Part shown: one piece after another, positions 16,585 through 24,321 of the stretch | Layout: each line of letters opens with the position of its first letter | Numbering within the stretch: position 1 is the stretch's first letter | Origin: Microbacteriaceae bacterium PS02344 | Lineage (GTDB): Bacteria; Actinomycetota; Actinomycetes; Actinomycetales; Microbacteriaceae | DNA: 34,117 nt | Assembly (NCBI GenBank): GCA_029959905.1 | Contig: JASCNZ010000029.1 | Location: 1 to 34,117, forward strand | Reading direction: 5' to 3' | Made by a program: the position numbers and the translations under genes | The notes under the pieces: generated by a model | The model's database searches: none | What the model saw: the letters and a program-made list of their open reading frames with translations, nothing else | What the model was told of the DNA's origin: nothing

Positions 16585-17292
16585 TCAGCCCTTGATGGCG
16601 AGCACGCGGTACTTGCCGGTGGTGCCGGGAGCAGGTGGGATGACGACGGCGTGCTCGTTCTTGCCCTGCGCCGGCGCAATCGTGATCTCGGGCGGGAGAC
16701 CCGGCGAGACGGCGGCGCCGCTCGCGCCCGTGAGCACCCCTGCCTTCACGGCAGCCGCGGCGAACGCCTTCGCCGCCTTCTTGTCGAGCGCCGAGATCGA
16801 GGTCTGGAACTGCAGAGCGATCGCGTCGAAGGTCTCGTCGGGCATGCTCGGGTGCGAGATGAGCACGGTGTCGACCTCGGCGTTGCCGTTCTTGACCTTC
16901 AGACCGGTGTAGCGCTGCTTGCCCACCCACCCGCGTGAGCGGAAGTCGTCGTACAGGGCGACTCCGGCCTTCTTGCGCGTGGTCAGGTGCACGATGAGCA
17001 GGATGATGCCGAGGGGCACCAGCACGATCGGCGCGTACACGTAGACGTAGTGCCAGGCCTGCCCGCGGCCGCTCGAGAATTCCAGGGCGTCGGCCTGGAA
17101 GAACAGTCGGAAGATGAGCCACCAGCGCCACTCGGTGGCAGAGCCGATCTGCAGCAGGTTGATGACCAGGCCCGCCACGCCGAGCACGAGGCTCGTGATG
17201 CCGATGCTGAAGGCCTTGCCGCGGGCGTTGACGGCCTGCGCGAAGCCCTCCGGGGTGGACAGTTGCTGTTGCACGGTGGCGGTTGTCGTCAT
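16585..17292 (-). CDS. Membrane protein of unknown function, two TM segments
   Basis: From the ATG at 17292 the protein is 235 aa. Residues about 28-48 and 83-103 are hydrophobic membrane segments, and the stretch between them is aromatic-rich (WRWWLIFRLFF). The C-terminal half is soluble and includes a small Ala/Lys-rich helix and a Pro-rich end (IPPAPGTTGKYRVLAIKG). I do not recognise the family. The frame stays open upstream to 17487, but the extra 65 residues are Arg/Pro/Cys-rich and unlike protein. A CATTAT box lies just upstream of ATG 17292, suggesting a leaderless message. It may be transcribed separately from the gene ending at 17533. Confidence 0.7.
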   Translation of the reverse strand: MTTTATVQQQLSTPEGFAQAVNARGKAFSIGITSLVLGVAGLVINLLQIGSATEWRWWLIFRLFFQADALEFSSGRGQAWHYVYVYAPIVLVPLGIILLIVHLTTRKKAGVALYDDFRSRGWVGKQRYTGLKVKNGNAEVDTVLISHPSMPDETFDAIALQFQTSISALDKKAAKAFAAAAVKAGVLTGASGAAVSPGLPPEITIAPAQGKNEHAVVIPPAPGTTGKYRVLAIKG

Positions 17293-17512
17293 GCGCCCGA
17301 GCATAATGGCATGCCAATAGCCCAGTCGGCAGGCGTGACCGGCCATCGGCAGCGGGAACGGTGGCCGACATCTGCAGACGACGATGCCGACCACCGGAGG
17401 TGGGCGACACCCCCATGCCGCCCACCAGGGGGCCCCGATATTCCCGGATCGGGGCCAGGATGCTCGAGACCGAGACTCGGCATCCATATCTATTGACGCG
17501 GCGGGGGCGAGA

Positions 17513-17527
17513 ATCTGACGCCCGTTC
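17513..17527. repeat. 15-bp direct repeat, copy 2
   Basis: This is an identical copy of 16544-16558, lying 6 bp beyond the stop of the minus-strand gene at 17533-17901. Here it is embedded in GAGAA ... TTCTC arms that could form a small hairpin. Confidence 0.5.
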
Positions 17528-17532
17528 TCCGA

Positions 17533-17901
17533 TCAGGTGACGGCGAGTTCGATCTGCCGCTGCAGCTGCCCGAGCGCGGCGGCGTTCTTCTCGGCGTCGG
17601 CGGTGTCGACCGGGGTCCCGGGAACGACGTCGAGAGAGATCTCGATCTCGCATCCGCGACGCATCGGCACGATCGTCACACCCACCTCGCGCTCCCAGTG
17701 CCAGATGGTCTGCGGCATGCGGAACCGCAGCCGCCGCCGCTCCTCATCGGCCTGCAGATCGGTGCCGCCGTCGTCGAGAGCGATGCGCTCCACGGCCGCC
17801 GCGGCGACGTCGGCCCCGACCGCGAGCGTGAATCGCGTGGAGGCGACCGATGTCGGCCGGAGCAGCGCATCGCGCGCCCGCATCATTCTGGTCTCGTCCA
17901 T
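17533..17901 (-). CDS. Small protein of unknown function (possibly START-like fold)
   Basis: The product is 122 aa with no signal peptide or membrane segment. The alternating strand pattern (TRFTLAVGAD, RRLRFRMP, EREVGVTIVPM, CEIEISLDVVPG) and a C-terminal amphipathic helix (NAAALGQLQRQIELAV) loosely resemble small SRPBCC/START-like proteins. I cannot assign a family. The start at 17901 has a strong purine-rich site (GGGAGGGG) about 7 nt upstream. It is divergent from the small membrane gene at 18089, with 187 bp between them. Confidence 0.65.
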   Translation of the reverse strand: MDETRMMRARDALLRPTSVASTRFTLAVGADVAAAAVERIALDDGGTDLQADEERRRLRFRMPQTIWHWEREVGVTIVPMRRGCEIEISLDVVPGTPVDTADAEKNAAALGQLQRQIELAVT

Positions 17902-17964
17902 GGTCGGCCCCTCCCGCGCCGCGTGGATCGCTGCGCCCCCGCAGAGGAGACGTGTTCGAGGGCG

Positions 17965-17990
17965 GAATCTCGCGCGTGAGGGTGAGATTC
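17965..17990. promoter_or_regulatory. Inverted repeat in a divergent promoter region
   Basis: GAATCTC (17965-17971) and GAGATTC (17984-17990) are 7-bp inverted arms separated by 12 bp. They lie between divergent genes at 17901 (-) and 18089 (+). It is a candidate operator; no regulator can be named. Confidence 0.35.
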
Positions 17991-18088
17991 GTCGCGGGAC
18001 CGACGGATCCGGACCGCCGGGCCGTCAAAGAGAACGAGGCCCGTCGGCGCCTCAGTACGGGGCTCGCGAGTCGAGGAGGTGCGCGGTG

Positions 18089-18385
18089 ATGAAGGGGGAG
18101 AGAGGGGTGTCGGCGCTGCAGGGGGTGGTGTTCCTGCTGGTGGGGGCGGGTATCGCGGCGACCACCGAACGCGGAGGGGCGACCGGAGCGGTCGTCGCGC
18201 TGCTCATGCTCGCGGCGTCGGTGCACGGGTTCGCGTCGGCGGTGATGATCGGCCGACGCGGCGAGAGCCCCCTCGATCCGCCCGGCGGCCGCCGCTTCCC
18301 CGGACTGACGGCTTTCGCCCCGCCGCCGCAGGACGACGACGACCTCCCGTCCGGACGGGAGACCGGCACAGCGGCCGCGCGGTGA
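18089..18385 (+). CDS. Small two-TM membrane protein
   Basis: The product is 98 aa: a short basic start, two hydrophobic segments (about 9-24 and 32-52), then a polar Pro/Asp-rich tail (FAPPPQDDDDLPSGRE) probably in the cytoplasm. The start is set by GAGGAGG at 18073-18079, nine bases before the ATG. The family is not recognised. It converges on the DUF805 gene. Confidence 0.65.
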   Translation: MKGERGVSALQGVVFLLVGAGIAATTERGGATGAVVALLMLAASVHGFASAVMIGRRGESPLDPPGGRRFPGLTAFAPPPQDDDDLPSGRETGTAAAR

Positions 18386-18390
18386 CGTCG

Positions 18391-18421
18391 CGACCGACGG
18401 CGCGGGGAGGCGGGTCGGTCG
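18391..18421. terminator. Hairpin between convergent genes
   Basis: CGACCGAC (18391-18398) and GTCGGTCG (18414-18421) pair over 8 bp with a 15-nt loop. It occupies the 46-bp gap between the convergent genes ending at 18385 and 18432. Confidence 0.45.
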
Positions 18422-18431
18422 GGCGGGCTGG

Positions 18432-18941
18432 TCAGGCGGGGACGTCGAACCGCCGTGCTTCGCGCTTCGTGGGTTGCAGCATGAGCACCGCGAGGAACAG
18501 CGGACCCACCGCGGGCAGCAGCGACGTGAAGAACCAGGGGCCGCCGAGCCCGGCGTCATGCAGCCGTCGCCAGATCAGGGCGAGCGTCGGCACGACCAGC
18601 ACCGCGAACAGCAGACCGCTGAGCGCGAGCGCGGGCGGGAGGAGTGCCGCGGCGGTGGGGTCGTCGAGGAGTGGCGGCTGGGCGTACCCGACTTGGTGCC
18701 CCGCGCCCACCGAGACGGGGGACTGGTGCGCGAAGGAGTAGGTCAGCCCGCTCGCGAGACCCGCCGTCGCCAACGCGTTCGGCACGAGCGTGACGAGGAA
18801 GAGGAACAGGGCGACCCACCAGAACTCGCTCTTCGAGGCGCGGCCCCGGAACGTCGCGTATTTGCGGAAGAAGCGTGACACCGCCTGCCCGAACGAGGCG
18901 CGGTGCAGCGGGGCGAGCAGGGGAGCGGATGCGGTGGCCAT
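18432..18941 (-). CDS. DUF805 family inner-membrane protein
   Basis: The product is 169 aa from ATG 18941. It shows the DUF805 signatures RGRASKSEFWW (33-42) and RRLHDAGLGG (125-134), with hydrophobic segments at about 42-60, 105-124 and 136-155. DUF805 proteins (YhaH/YhaI type) are small membrane proteins of unknown function. An in-frame GTG at 18992 would add 17 residues, but GAGGAG just before ATG 18941 and the position of the conserved domain favour the shorter form. The loop between the first two membrane segments (about 70-98) is long and polar. Confidence 0.8.
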   Translation of the reverse strand: MATASAPLLAPLHRASFGQAVSRFFRKYATFRGRASKSEFWWVALFLFLVTLVPNALATAGLASGLTYSFAHQSPVSVGAGHQVGYAQPPLLDDPTAAALLPPALALSGLLFAVLVVPTLALIWRRLHDAGLGGPWFFTSLLPAVGPLFLAVLMLQPTKREARRFDVPA

Positions 18942-19019
18942 GGTCTCCTCGGATGTCGTCGCGGACGCATCCGCCCCCTCAGTCTCGCGCACGCAGAGGC
19001 CGACGAGGGAGGCCGTCGG

Positions 19020-19301
19020 TCAGTCGACGGATGCCCGGTCGAGGGCGTAGTCGTGCATGTCGAGGCGCACCGACTCGACCTCGTCGAGGATGCGGCGGGC
19101 GCGCAGCTGCAGGTGCCGCCCCGCGGGGGTGAGCGAGACGCGGCGCGTGCTGCGCTCGAAGAGGCGCGTGCCGATCTCCTGCTCGAGGCGTCCGACCTGC
19201 ACGCTCAGGGGCGGCTGCGACATGTGCAGGCGGCGAGCGGCCCGGCCGAAGTGGAGCTCGTCCGCGACGGCCAGGAAGTAACGCAGTTGACGAAGCTCCA
19301 T
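19020..19301 (-). CDS. LysR-type DNA-binding domain protein, lacking the effector domain
   Basis: The 93-aa product starts [20 protein letters not shown] and continues through the whole LysR winged helix ([24 protein letters not shown]) and the start of the linker helix. It stops where a normal LysR protein (about 300 aa) would continue into its inducer-binding domain. The stop is followed directly by unrelated sequence and the DUF805 region, and I see no effector-domain remnant in 18942-19020. It could be a truncated gene or a genuine short regulator acting by competition or heterodimerisation. It diverges from the amidotransferase gene, the usual place for a LysR target. Confidence 0.75.
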   Translation of the reverse strand: MELRQLRYFLAVADELHFGRAARRLHMSQPPLSVQVGRLEQEIGTRLFERSTRRVSLTPAGRHLQLRARRILDEVESVRLDMHDYALDRASVD

Positions 19302-19333
19302 GCCGCCACGGTACGAGCCGGGTGTTTCGCCGC

Positions 19334-19380
19334 CGTTACGCGGGCGTTGCGGCCTCCGGCCTGCGGAGAGCGCCGTAACG
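19334..19380. promoter_or_regulatory. Inverted repeat between LysR-like gene and amidotransferase
   Basis: CGTTACG (19334-19340) and CGTAACG (19374-19380) are perfect inverted arms with centres 40 bp apart, close to four helical turns. They lie in the 111-bp divergent gap. LysR proteins bind paired A/T-centred dyads of this sort, so it is a candidate site for the short LysR protein. A TATCGT box at 19401-19406 just before ATG 19413 could be a -10 element for a near-leaderless message. Confidence 0.4.
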
Positions 19381-19412
19381 ACGCGGAAATACGCCGTGCG
19401 TATCGTGCCCTC

Positions 19413-20111
19413 ATGGTGCTCCGCCCCCACGTCGCGCTCTTCCACGTGCGCACCCGTCGTCCGTCGGCGGTGGGGTACCAGGCGCTCCTCGACACGCTCA
19501 ACGCCTCGGCGGTCGCCGCCGTCGAGGGGCTCGGGTGGTCGGCCTCGCTGCACGCCGCGGCCGAGGATCCCGAGAGCGATCTGCGCCGGGCGTCGGCCGA
19601 GGCGGACGTCGTCGTGATCCTCGGCGGCGATGACATCGAGCCGGGCCTGTACGGGCAGGACGACCGGCGGCCCCGTCGAACGGGTTACGAACGCCGCGCC
19701 GACCGGATGCAGATCGCCGTGGTCATGGATGCGGTGCGCGCCGGTCGCCCGCTGCTCGGGGTGTGCCGCGGGCACCAGCTGTTGAACGTCGCGCTCGGCG
19801 GCACGCTGCGGCAGCACGTCGACGGGCATCGTGCCGCCGCGGGCGACCCGTACGTCATCACGCCCCTCGAGCTGGACGCCGTCGCGCCGGGTCTCGCACC
19901 TCCCGCGCTGTGCACGCACCATCAGGCGGTCGACGAGCTCGGCGCCGGACTGCGTGTGCTGGCCCGCGCCGACGACGGCGTCGTCGAGGCGATCGCGCAC
20001 GAGCAGCTGCCGTTGCTCGGAGTGCAGTGGCATCCGGAGCATCCATCGACCGCCCCGACCCAGCTCGCCGCCCTGCTGCGCGCGGTGCACGAGCGCGAAC
20101 TCGTCGGCTGA
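19413..20111 (+). CDS. Class I glutamine amidotransferase, PuuD-like gamma-glutamyl hydrolase
   Basis: This 232-aa protein is of the peptidase C26/PuuD type, which hydrolyses gamma-glutamyl amides such as gamma-glutamyl-GABA. Visible motifs are GGDDIEP at 71-77 (family GGxDxxP), the nucleophile elbow [12 protein letters not shown] with Cys118, and the C-terminal [11 protein letters not shown] with His207 and Glu209, which complete the triad. The length is near the family norm (about 230-255). No GlnA-like synthetase or other putrescine-pathway gene is nearby, so the substrate is open. ATG 19413 is chosen because the family start ([11 protein letters not shown]) follows at once; no clear Shine-Dalgarno precedes it. 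Confidence 0.85.
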   Translation: MVLRPHVALFHVRTRRPSAVGYQALLDTLNASAVAAVEGLGWSASLHAAAEDPESDLRRASAEADVVVILGGDDIEPGLYGQDDRRPRRTGYERRADRMQIAVVMDAVRAGRPLLGVCRGHQLLNVALGGTLRQHVDGHRAAAGDPYVITPLELDAVAPGLAPPALCTHHQAVDELGAGLRVLARADDGVVEAIAHEQLPLLGVQWHPEHPSTAPTQLAALLRAVHERELVG

Positions 20112-20138
20112 GGCGGCCGACTCTGCGAGTCGTCCGCC
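20112..20138. terminator. Bidirectional terminator hairpin
   Basis: Positions 20112-20123 and 20127-20138 form a 12-bp stem with one mismatch and a TGC loop. It starts on the base after the amidotransferase stop codon and lies 12 bp from the end of the convergent DeoR gene. Confidence 0.7.
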
Positions 20139-20150
20139 ACGGGACCGCGG

Positions 20151-20954
20151 TCAGGACCCGGGGGTGCGGACCACGGAGACCCCGCGTTCCTCGATGCCCG
20201 CCGCCGTGGCGTCGCTGAGACCGGCATCGGTGATGATCATGTCGAGGTCGCCGAGGTCGAGCACTCGGTAGCGCCCGAAGGCGCCGTACTTCGAGCTGCC
20301 CGCGACGAGCACCGACTCGCTCGCGCTCTCGAGCGCCGCGATCTTCGGCGCGATCTTCGACTCGGTGGGGGTGGTGACACCGCGCCGCAGGTCCCATGAC
20401 GAGGAGGAGAGGAAGGCGATGTCGATCGACAGTTCGTGCAGGGTGAGGGCCGCGAGTCGGCCCGTCGTCGACTGGTTGGCCTTCTCGACCCGCCCGCCGA
20501 TGGCGATGAGGTCGGCGGAGGGGTGGTCGAGGAACGCCGCGATGATCGCGAGGTCGTTGGTCACCACCGTGAGGTCGTGCACGCGCTCGAGGTGCGGCCG
20601 CATCGCCTGGATCGTGGTGCCCGCGTCGAGGTAGATCGTCATCGACTCGGTCACGAGGGATGCGGCGTGACGCGCCATCCCGTCCTTCTCGGCGACGTCC
20701 TGCCGCGCCTTCTCGAACCGCGACGGCTCGGCGACCAGGCGGGAGGCGATCTTGGCGCCGCCCGGGGTGGCGAGCACGCGGCCGGCCTCTTCGAGCGTGG
20801 CGATGTCGCGCCGGATGGTCATGTGGCTCACGCCGAGCAGCCCGGTGAGCTGGCGGTAGCTCAGCACGCCCTCGCGGCGGAGGTGCTTGACGATCAGCTC
20901 GCGCCGCTGCTCGGGGATGAGCGGCGTGGCGGCGGCGTCGTCGGCGGGGGTCAT
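20151..20954 (-). CDS. DeoR-family transcriptional repressor
   Basis: The product is 267 aa. Residues 13-68 are the DeoR helix-turn-helix (QRRELIVKHL, LSYRQLTGLLGVSHMTIRRDIATLEE). Residues about 85-245 are the DeoR sugar-phosphate sensor domain with YLDAGTT (108-114), VVTND, GG and a SSSWDLRRGV stretch. DeoR repressors usually release DNA when a phosphorylated intermediate of their own pathway binds. The gene is the last of three on the minus strand (kinase, decarboxylase, repressor), 12 bp behind the decarboxylase. It very likely controls both arms of the locus through the operator array at 22883-22918. Confidence 0.9.
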   Translation of the reverse strand: MTPADDAAATPLIPEQRRELIVKHLRREGVLSYRQLTGLLGVSHMTIRRDIATLEEAGRVLATPGGAKIASRLVAEPSRFEKARQDVAEKDGMARHAASLVTESMTIYLDAGTTIQAMRPHLERVHDLTVVTNDLAIIAAFLDHPSADLIAIGGRVEKANQSTTGRLAALTLHELSIDIAFLSSSSWDLRRGVTTPTESKIAPKIAALESASESVLVAGSSKYGAFGRYRVLDLGDLDMIITDAGLSDATAAGIEERGVSVVRTPGS

Positions 20955-20966
20955 GTCGTCGTCAGC

Positions 20967-21623
20967 CTAGCGAACGAGCGCGGAGTCCTCGGTCCAGGGC
21001 GTGCCCCAGCGGTCGGCGAGGGTGCGCACGTCGGCGGGAGGAAGGAGGCGGCGCGGGCGGCCGTCGGTGAGCAGGGCGATGCGGCAGGCCTCTTCGAGTT
21101 CGATGGCCGCCTCGACGGCGGCGTCCGGCACGGATGCCGACACGATCTGCCCGTGGTTGGCGAGCAGCGCGGCGTGGAACGGGTGATCGAGGGCGAGCAC
21201 CTGCACGGCCAGGTCAGGGTCGCCGGGCACGCGGAAGGGGACGAGGGGCGTCTGCCCCACCCGCATGACGAAGTAGGGGGTGAGGGGAGGGACGGCGCTG
21301 TACGCCGACCATGGCTCGAGGCAGCTCGCCGCGACGGCGAACGGGGAGTGCAGGTGCACGACCGCGGTGTGGGCCGGGTTCTTGGCGTAGAACGCGAGGT
21401 GCAGGCTCACCTCTTTCGACGGCTTCGCGCCGCGCAGCGCCTCACCTTCGGCGGTCACGACCGCGATGTCGTGCGCGGTCAGGCGCCCGAGGTCGGTTCC
21501 GGTGCCGGTCATGTAGACGACGTCGTCGACGCGGATGCTGACATTGCCGCTGCTGCCGGGGCTGATGCCGGCGGCGGCGAGGCGAGCACCGGCCGCGATG
21601 AGGGCGTCAGTGGGAGTGGTCAT
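20967..21623 (-). CDS. otnC: Class II aldolase-family protein, OtnC-like 3-oxo-tetronate 4-phosphate decarboxylase
   Basis: This 218-aa class II aldolase/adducin domain protein has SSGNVS (24-29) for phosphate binding, Glu71 in PSKEVSLH as the likely catalytic acid, and zinc ligands His90, His92 (VVHLHSP) and His157 (LLANHG). In the OtnC subgroup it decarboxylates 3-oxo-tetronate 4-phosphate to dihydroxyacetone phosphate and CO2. Fuculose-phosphate-type aldolases look similar, and the assignment rests mainly on the partner DUF1537 kinase. Its start overlaps the kinase stop by 17 bp, and it has CCTCC (minus GGAGG) at 21631-21635 as ribosome binding site. Confidence 0.82.
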   Translation of the reverse strand: MTTPTDALIAAGARLAAAGISPGSSGNVSIRVDDVVYMTGTGTDLGRLTAHDIAVVTAEGEALRGAKPSKEVSLHLAFYAKNPAHTAVVHLHSPFAVAASCLEPWSAYSAVPPLTPYFVMRVGQTPLVPFRVPGDPDLAVQVLALDHPFHAALLANHGQIVSASVPDAAVEAAIELEEACRIALLTDGRPRRLLPPADVRTLADRWGTPWTEDSALVR

Positions 21624-22854
21624 CGAGCGCCCTCCAGGCGGTGGTGAACATGTCGTCGGCGCCGAAGTTGCCCGACTTGAGTGCGATGGTGACGGGGCCG
21701 TGCGCGGAGTCGGCGGCGCTCCAGCACACGCCGGGCGCGATGCGGGGGCCGATCCAGAGGCGGCGGATGCCGAGGCGCTGCACGACCGCGCCCGAAGTCT
21801 CGCCGCCGGCGACGATGACCTGACGCACGCCGAGCCGGTCGACGGCGCGGTCGACGATGGCCGAGAGGACCTCTTCGATCCGGCCGGAGACGGTGTTGCC
21901 GTCGGGGCCGCGGCGCACGTCGTCGAGCGAGCCCACGGTGTAGATCAGCGGCACCTCGCCCGCATCGAGGGTCTCGATCCACTCCAGAGCATCGTCGACG
22001 ACCTGCGTCGGATCGGCTGCGATCCGCTCGATGTCGAGCTTGCGCGTGGGCAGGCTCTGCGCGGCGTGCGCGATCTGGCTGCGGGTCTTCGCCGAGGCGC
22101 TGCCGCACACGATCAGACGGCGGCCCCGGGTGACCTCGATCTCGGAGAGGGTGCCGGGTCGCGGACCGGTCATGCCCAGGGCGAGGCCGGCCCCTCCCGA
22201 CACGACGCGCCAGTCGGAGACGGCGGTGGCGATGGTCTCGAGGTCGGCGTCGGTGAGGGCGTCGACGACCGTGTACCCGGCAGGGCTCTCGTCGAGGGTG
22301 CGACGCAGGGCGGACGCGCCGGCCCATACGGCGTCGGCCCCGACCTCGCGGATCTCGCGCGCGGTCTGCGGGGCGAGGAGGTCGCGCAGGCGCGACTGGG
22401 TCATGGGGGTGAGCGGATGCTGTCGCATCGGCGATTCCTCGAGCAGGTCGTCGCCGACGAACAGGCGCCCGCGGTACACGGTGCGGCCGTTGTCGGGGAA
22501 GGCGGGAACGACGATCGTGCGGGTCTCGCCGAGCTCGTCGAGCACGGCGTCGAGGACCGGGCCGATGTTCCCCTGGGGCGTGGAGTCGAAGGTCGAGCAG
22601 TACTTGACGTAGTAGCGGCGGGCGTCCAGCGCCGCGAGCGCCTGCACCGCGCGCACCGACTGCGCCACCGCATCGGACACGGGGGCCGTGCGGGTCTTGA
22701 GGGCGACGACCACGGCATCGGCGTCGCCGAGCTCCGCGGGGTCGAGCCGGGCGTCGTCGACGGAGACGACCGCGCGGAATCCACGCTGACGCAGCGCGAT
22801 GGCGAGATCCGTCGCGCCGGTGAAGTCGTCGGCGACTGCGCCGATCTCGATCAC
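21607..22854 (-). CDS. otnK: DUF1537 four-carbon acid sugar kinase, OtnK-like
   Basis: The protein is 415 aa from the GTG at 22854, set by GAGGAGG a few bases upstream. ADDFTGATD (8-16) and KYCSTFDSTPQGNIGP (84-99) are the substrate-side signatures of the DUF1537 kinases. The C-terminal half has the nucleotide-binding GSASAKT and VIVAGGETSGAVVQRLGI. OtnK phosphorylates 3-oxo-tetronate at C4; relatives act on D-threonate (DtnK) or on branched 3-oxo-isoapionate (OiaK). Pairing with an OtnC-type decarboxylase favours a 3-oxo acid substrate. It is the first gene of the leftward operon and shares a 168-bp divergent promoter with the dehydrogenase. Confidence 0.85.
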   Translation of the reverse strand: MIEIGAVADDFTGATDLAIALRQRGFRAVVSVDDARLDPAELGDADAVVVALKTRTAPVSDAVAQSVRAVQALAALDARRYYVKYCSTFDSTPQGNIGPVLDAVLDELGETRTIVVPAFPDNGRTVYRGRLFVGDDLLEESPMRQHPLTPMTQSRLRDLLAPQTAREIREVGADAVWAGASALRRTLDESPAGYTVVDALTDADLETIATAVSDWRVVSGGAGLALGMTGPRPGTLSEIEVTRGRRLIVCGSASAKTRSQIAHAAQSLPTRKLDIERIAADPTQVVDDALEWIETLDAGEVPLIYTVGSLDDVRRGPDGNTVSGRIEEVLSAIVDRAVDRLGVRQVIVAGGETSGAVVQRLGIRRLWIGPRIAPGVCWSAADSAHGPVTIALKSGNFGADDMFTTAWRALDDHSH

Positions 22855-22881
22855 GGGTCCTCCTCGGGAAAGTGTCCGCCC

Positions 22882-22911
22882 ATTTGACCACGTGTGAATC
22901 GATGTGAACAA
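22882..22911 (-). promoter_or_regulatory. Candidate promoter for the kinase operon
   Basis: Read on the minus strand, TTGTTC (22906-22911) and TCAAAT (22882-22887) are separated by 18 bp and end 28 bp before the GTG at 22854. Both boxes lie inside the repeated operator-like sequence, as expected for a repressed promoter. A weaker rightward candidate is TTGAGA (22914-22919), 17 bp, CACAGT (22937-22942). Confidence 0.4.
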
Positions 22912-22918
22912 ATTTGAG
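22883..22918. promoter_or_regulatory. Four T(T/G)TGA boxes at exact 10-bp spacing (DeoR operator candidate)
   Basis: TTTGAC (22883), TGTGAA (22893), TGTGAA (22903) and TTTGAG (22913) are direct repeats, each beginning 10 bp after the last and thus on one face of the helix. A further TGTGAC lies at 22932. DeoR-family regulators commonly recognise direct repeats. The array sits in the divergent gap and overlaps the candidate promoter boxes of the leftward operon. Confidence 0.6.
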
Positions 22919-23022
22919 AAATCTGTACGGGTGTGACACAGTGAGCGAGGCCCGCGGCAGACCCGCTCCGTCGGCCACCGCAACGACGCACGGAACGCCC
23001 CGTGCAGAGGGGACCACCGACG

Positions 23023-24321
23023 ATGACCCACACTCCCATCCGCATCGCCCTCACCGGCGCGCGCGGAGGTTTCGGCCGCACGTTCCTCTCGCAGCTCCGC
23101 TCGATCGACCGCATGACGGCGACGCAGCTCGTCGACCCGGACGTCGACGGCGTGCGCACGCTGATCGCCGACCTCGGCGGACTTCCGGATGCCGAGCCCA
23201 TCGCCGGGCACGACGACGTGCGCTGGGACGAGATCGACGTGCTCGTCGAGGCATCGGGCCGGGTGGAGGCGGGCTACCGCTACGCCGCCGAGGCCATCGA
23301 GCGCGGCATCCACGTCGTCATGGTGAGCAAGGAGATCGAGAGCGTCGCCGGTGTCTCGCTCGCCCGCGCCGCCCGTGCGAAGGGCGTCGGCTACCTGCCG
23401 GGCGACGGCGATCAGCCGGCCAACCTCCTGCGACTGCTCGACTGGGTCGAGCGCGTGGGGCTCGAGATCGTCGCGCTCGGCAAGTCGGGGGAGTACGACC
23501 TCGTGTTCGACCCCGCCACCGGCGTGCTCGAGCAGCAGGGCGAGCGGATCGACGCATCCGCCCTCGCCGACCAGCTCTTCCTCGGCGACGACATCGCGGC
23601 GACGCTCGCCGCCCGGGCATCCGTCGTCGCACCGCTCACCCGCGCCGCCGCCGCCGACTCGTGCGAGATGGCCGTCGTGTCGCTGTACTCCGGCGCCACC
23701 GCCGACACCGAGCGCATGCACTACCCGGTCGCGCGCCCGAGCGAGCTGGCCGACATCTACGCCCGCCGCGCCGACGGCGGGATCATCGGCACCGACCGCT
23801 CGGTCGACGTGTTCTCGGCCCTGCGCCTGCCGGGTGAGACGAGCTTCGCCGGCGGCGTCTTCGCGATCGTCACCACCGGCGACCCCGAGACGTGGGACCT
23901 GCTCGCCGGCAAGGGCCACATCGTCTCGCGCTCGGGCCGCTACGCCTGCATCTACTGGCCCTACCACTTCATGGGCGTCGAGACCCCGCTCACGATCGAC
24001 GCGCTGGTCGACGGCACCTCGGCCCTCGCCGAACCGCGCCACCACACCGTGCTCGCCGCCCGCGCCGCCCGCGCGCTGACCGCCGGTGCGATGTTCGAGG
24101 TGCGCGGTCACCACCACGAGATCGACGGCGTCGCCCCGGTCATCGTCGATCGCGCCGCGGCCGACGCCGGCGACGACGACACCCTCATCGCCGCGTACTA
24201 CCTGCTCTCGGGTGCACGCCTCGCCCGCGACGTCGCCGAGGGGGAGCTCATCCGGGTGTCCGACCTGGACGGCGTCGCCGCCGACGTGCGCGCCGCCTTC
24301 GTCGAGGGCGTGCGGCTGTGA
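23023..24321 (+). CDS. NAD(P)-dependent oxidoreductase with C-terminal SAF domain
   Basis: The product is 432 aa from ATG 23023; an upstream in-frame start at 23002 has no better site, and AGAGGGG precedes 23023. The N-terminus is a Rossmann fold (IRIALTGARGGFGRTF, Gly-rich loop at 11-18) of the homoserine-dehydrogenase-like type, with VLVEASGRVEAGY and VSKEIES following. The last 60 or so residues (YYLLSGARLARDVAEGELIRVSDL) are a SAF domain, as in the SAF_DH_OX group of putative dehydrogenases. No member is known to me with a proven substrate. It heads the rightward operon and overlaps the next gene by 4 bp. Oxidation of the sugar acid before the kinase step is the natural guess. Confidence 0.8.
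   Translation: MTHTPIRIALTGARGGFGRTFLSQLRSIDRMTATQLVDPDVDGVRTLIADLGGLPDAEPIAGHDDVRWDEIDVLVEASGRVEAGYRYAAEAIERGIHVVMVSKEIESVAGVSLARAARAKGVGYLPGDGDQPANLLRLLDWVERVGLEIVALGKSGEYDLVFDPATGVLEQQGERIDASALADQLFLGDDIAATLAARASVVAPLTRAAAADSCEMAVVSLYSGATADTERMHYPVARPSELADIYARRADGGIIGTDRSVDVFSALRLPGETSFAGGVFAIVTTGDPETWDLLAGKGHIVSRSGRYACIYWPYHFMGVETPLTIDALVDGTSALAEPRHHTVLAARAARALTAGAMFEVRGHHHEIDGVAPVIVDRAAADAGDDDTLIAAYYLLSGARLARDVAEGELIRVSDLDGVAADVRAAFVEGVRL

Noticed and set aside
17293..17487. N-terminal extension of the two-TM protein to 17487
   Set aside because: The extra residues are Arg/Pro/Trp/Cys-rich and unlike a signal or domain. The ATG at 17292 gives a natural start with a -10-like box just upstream.
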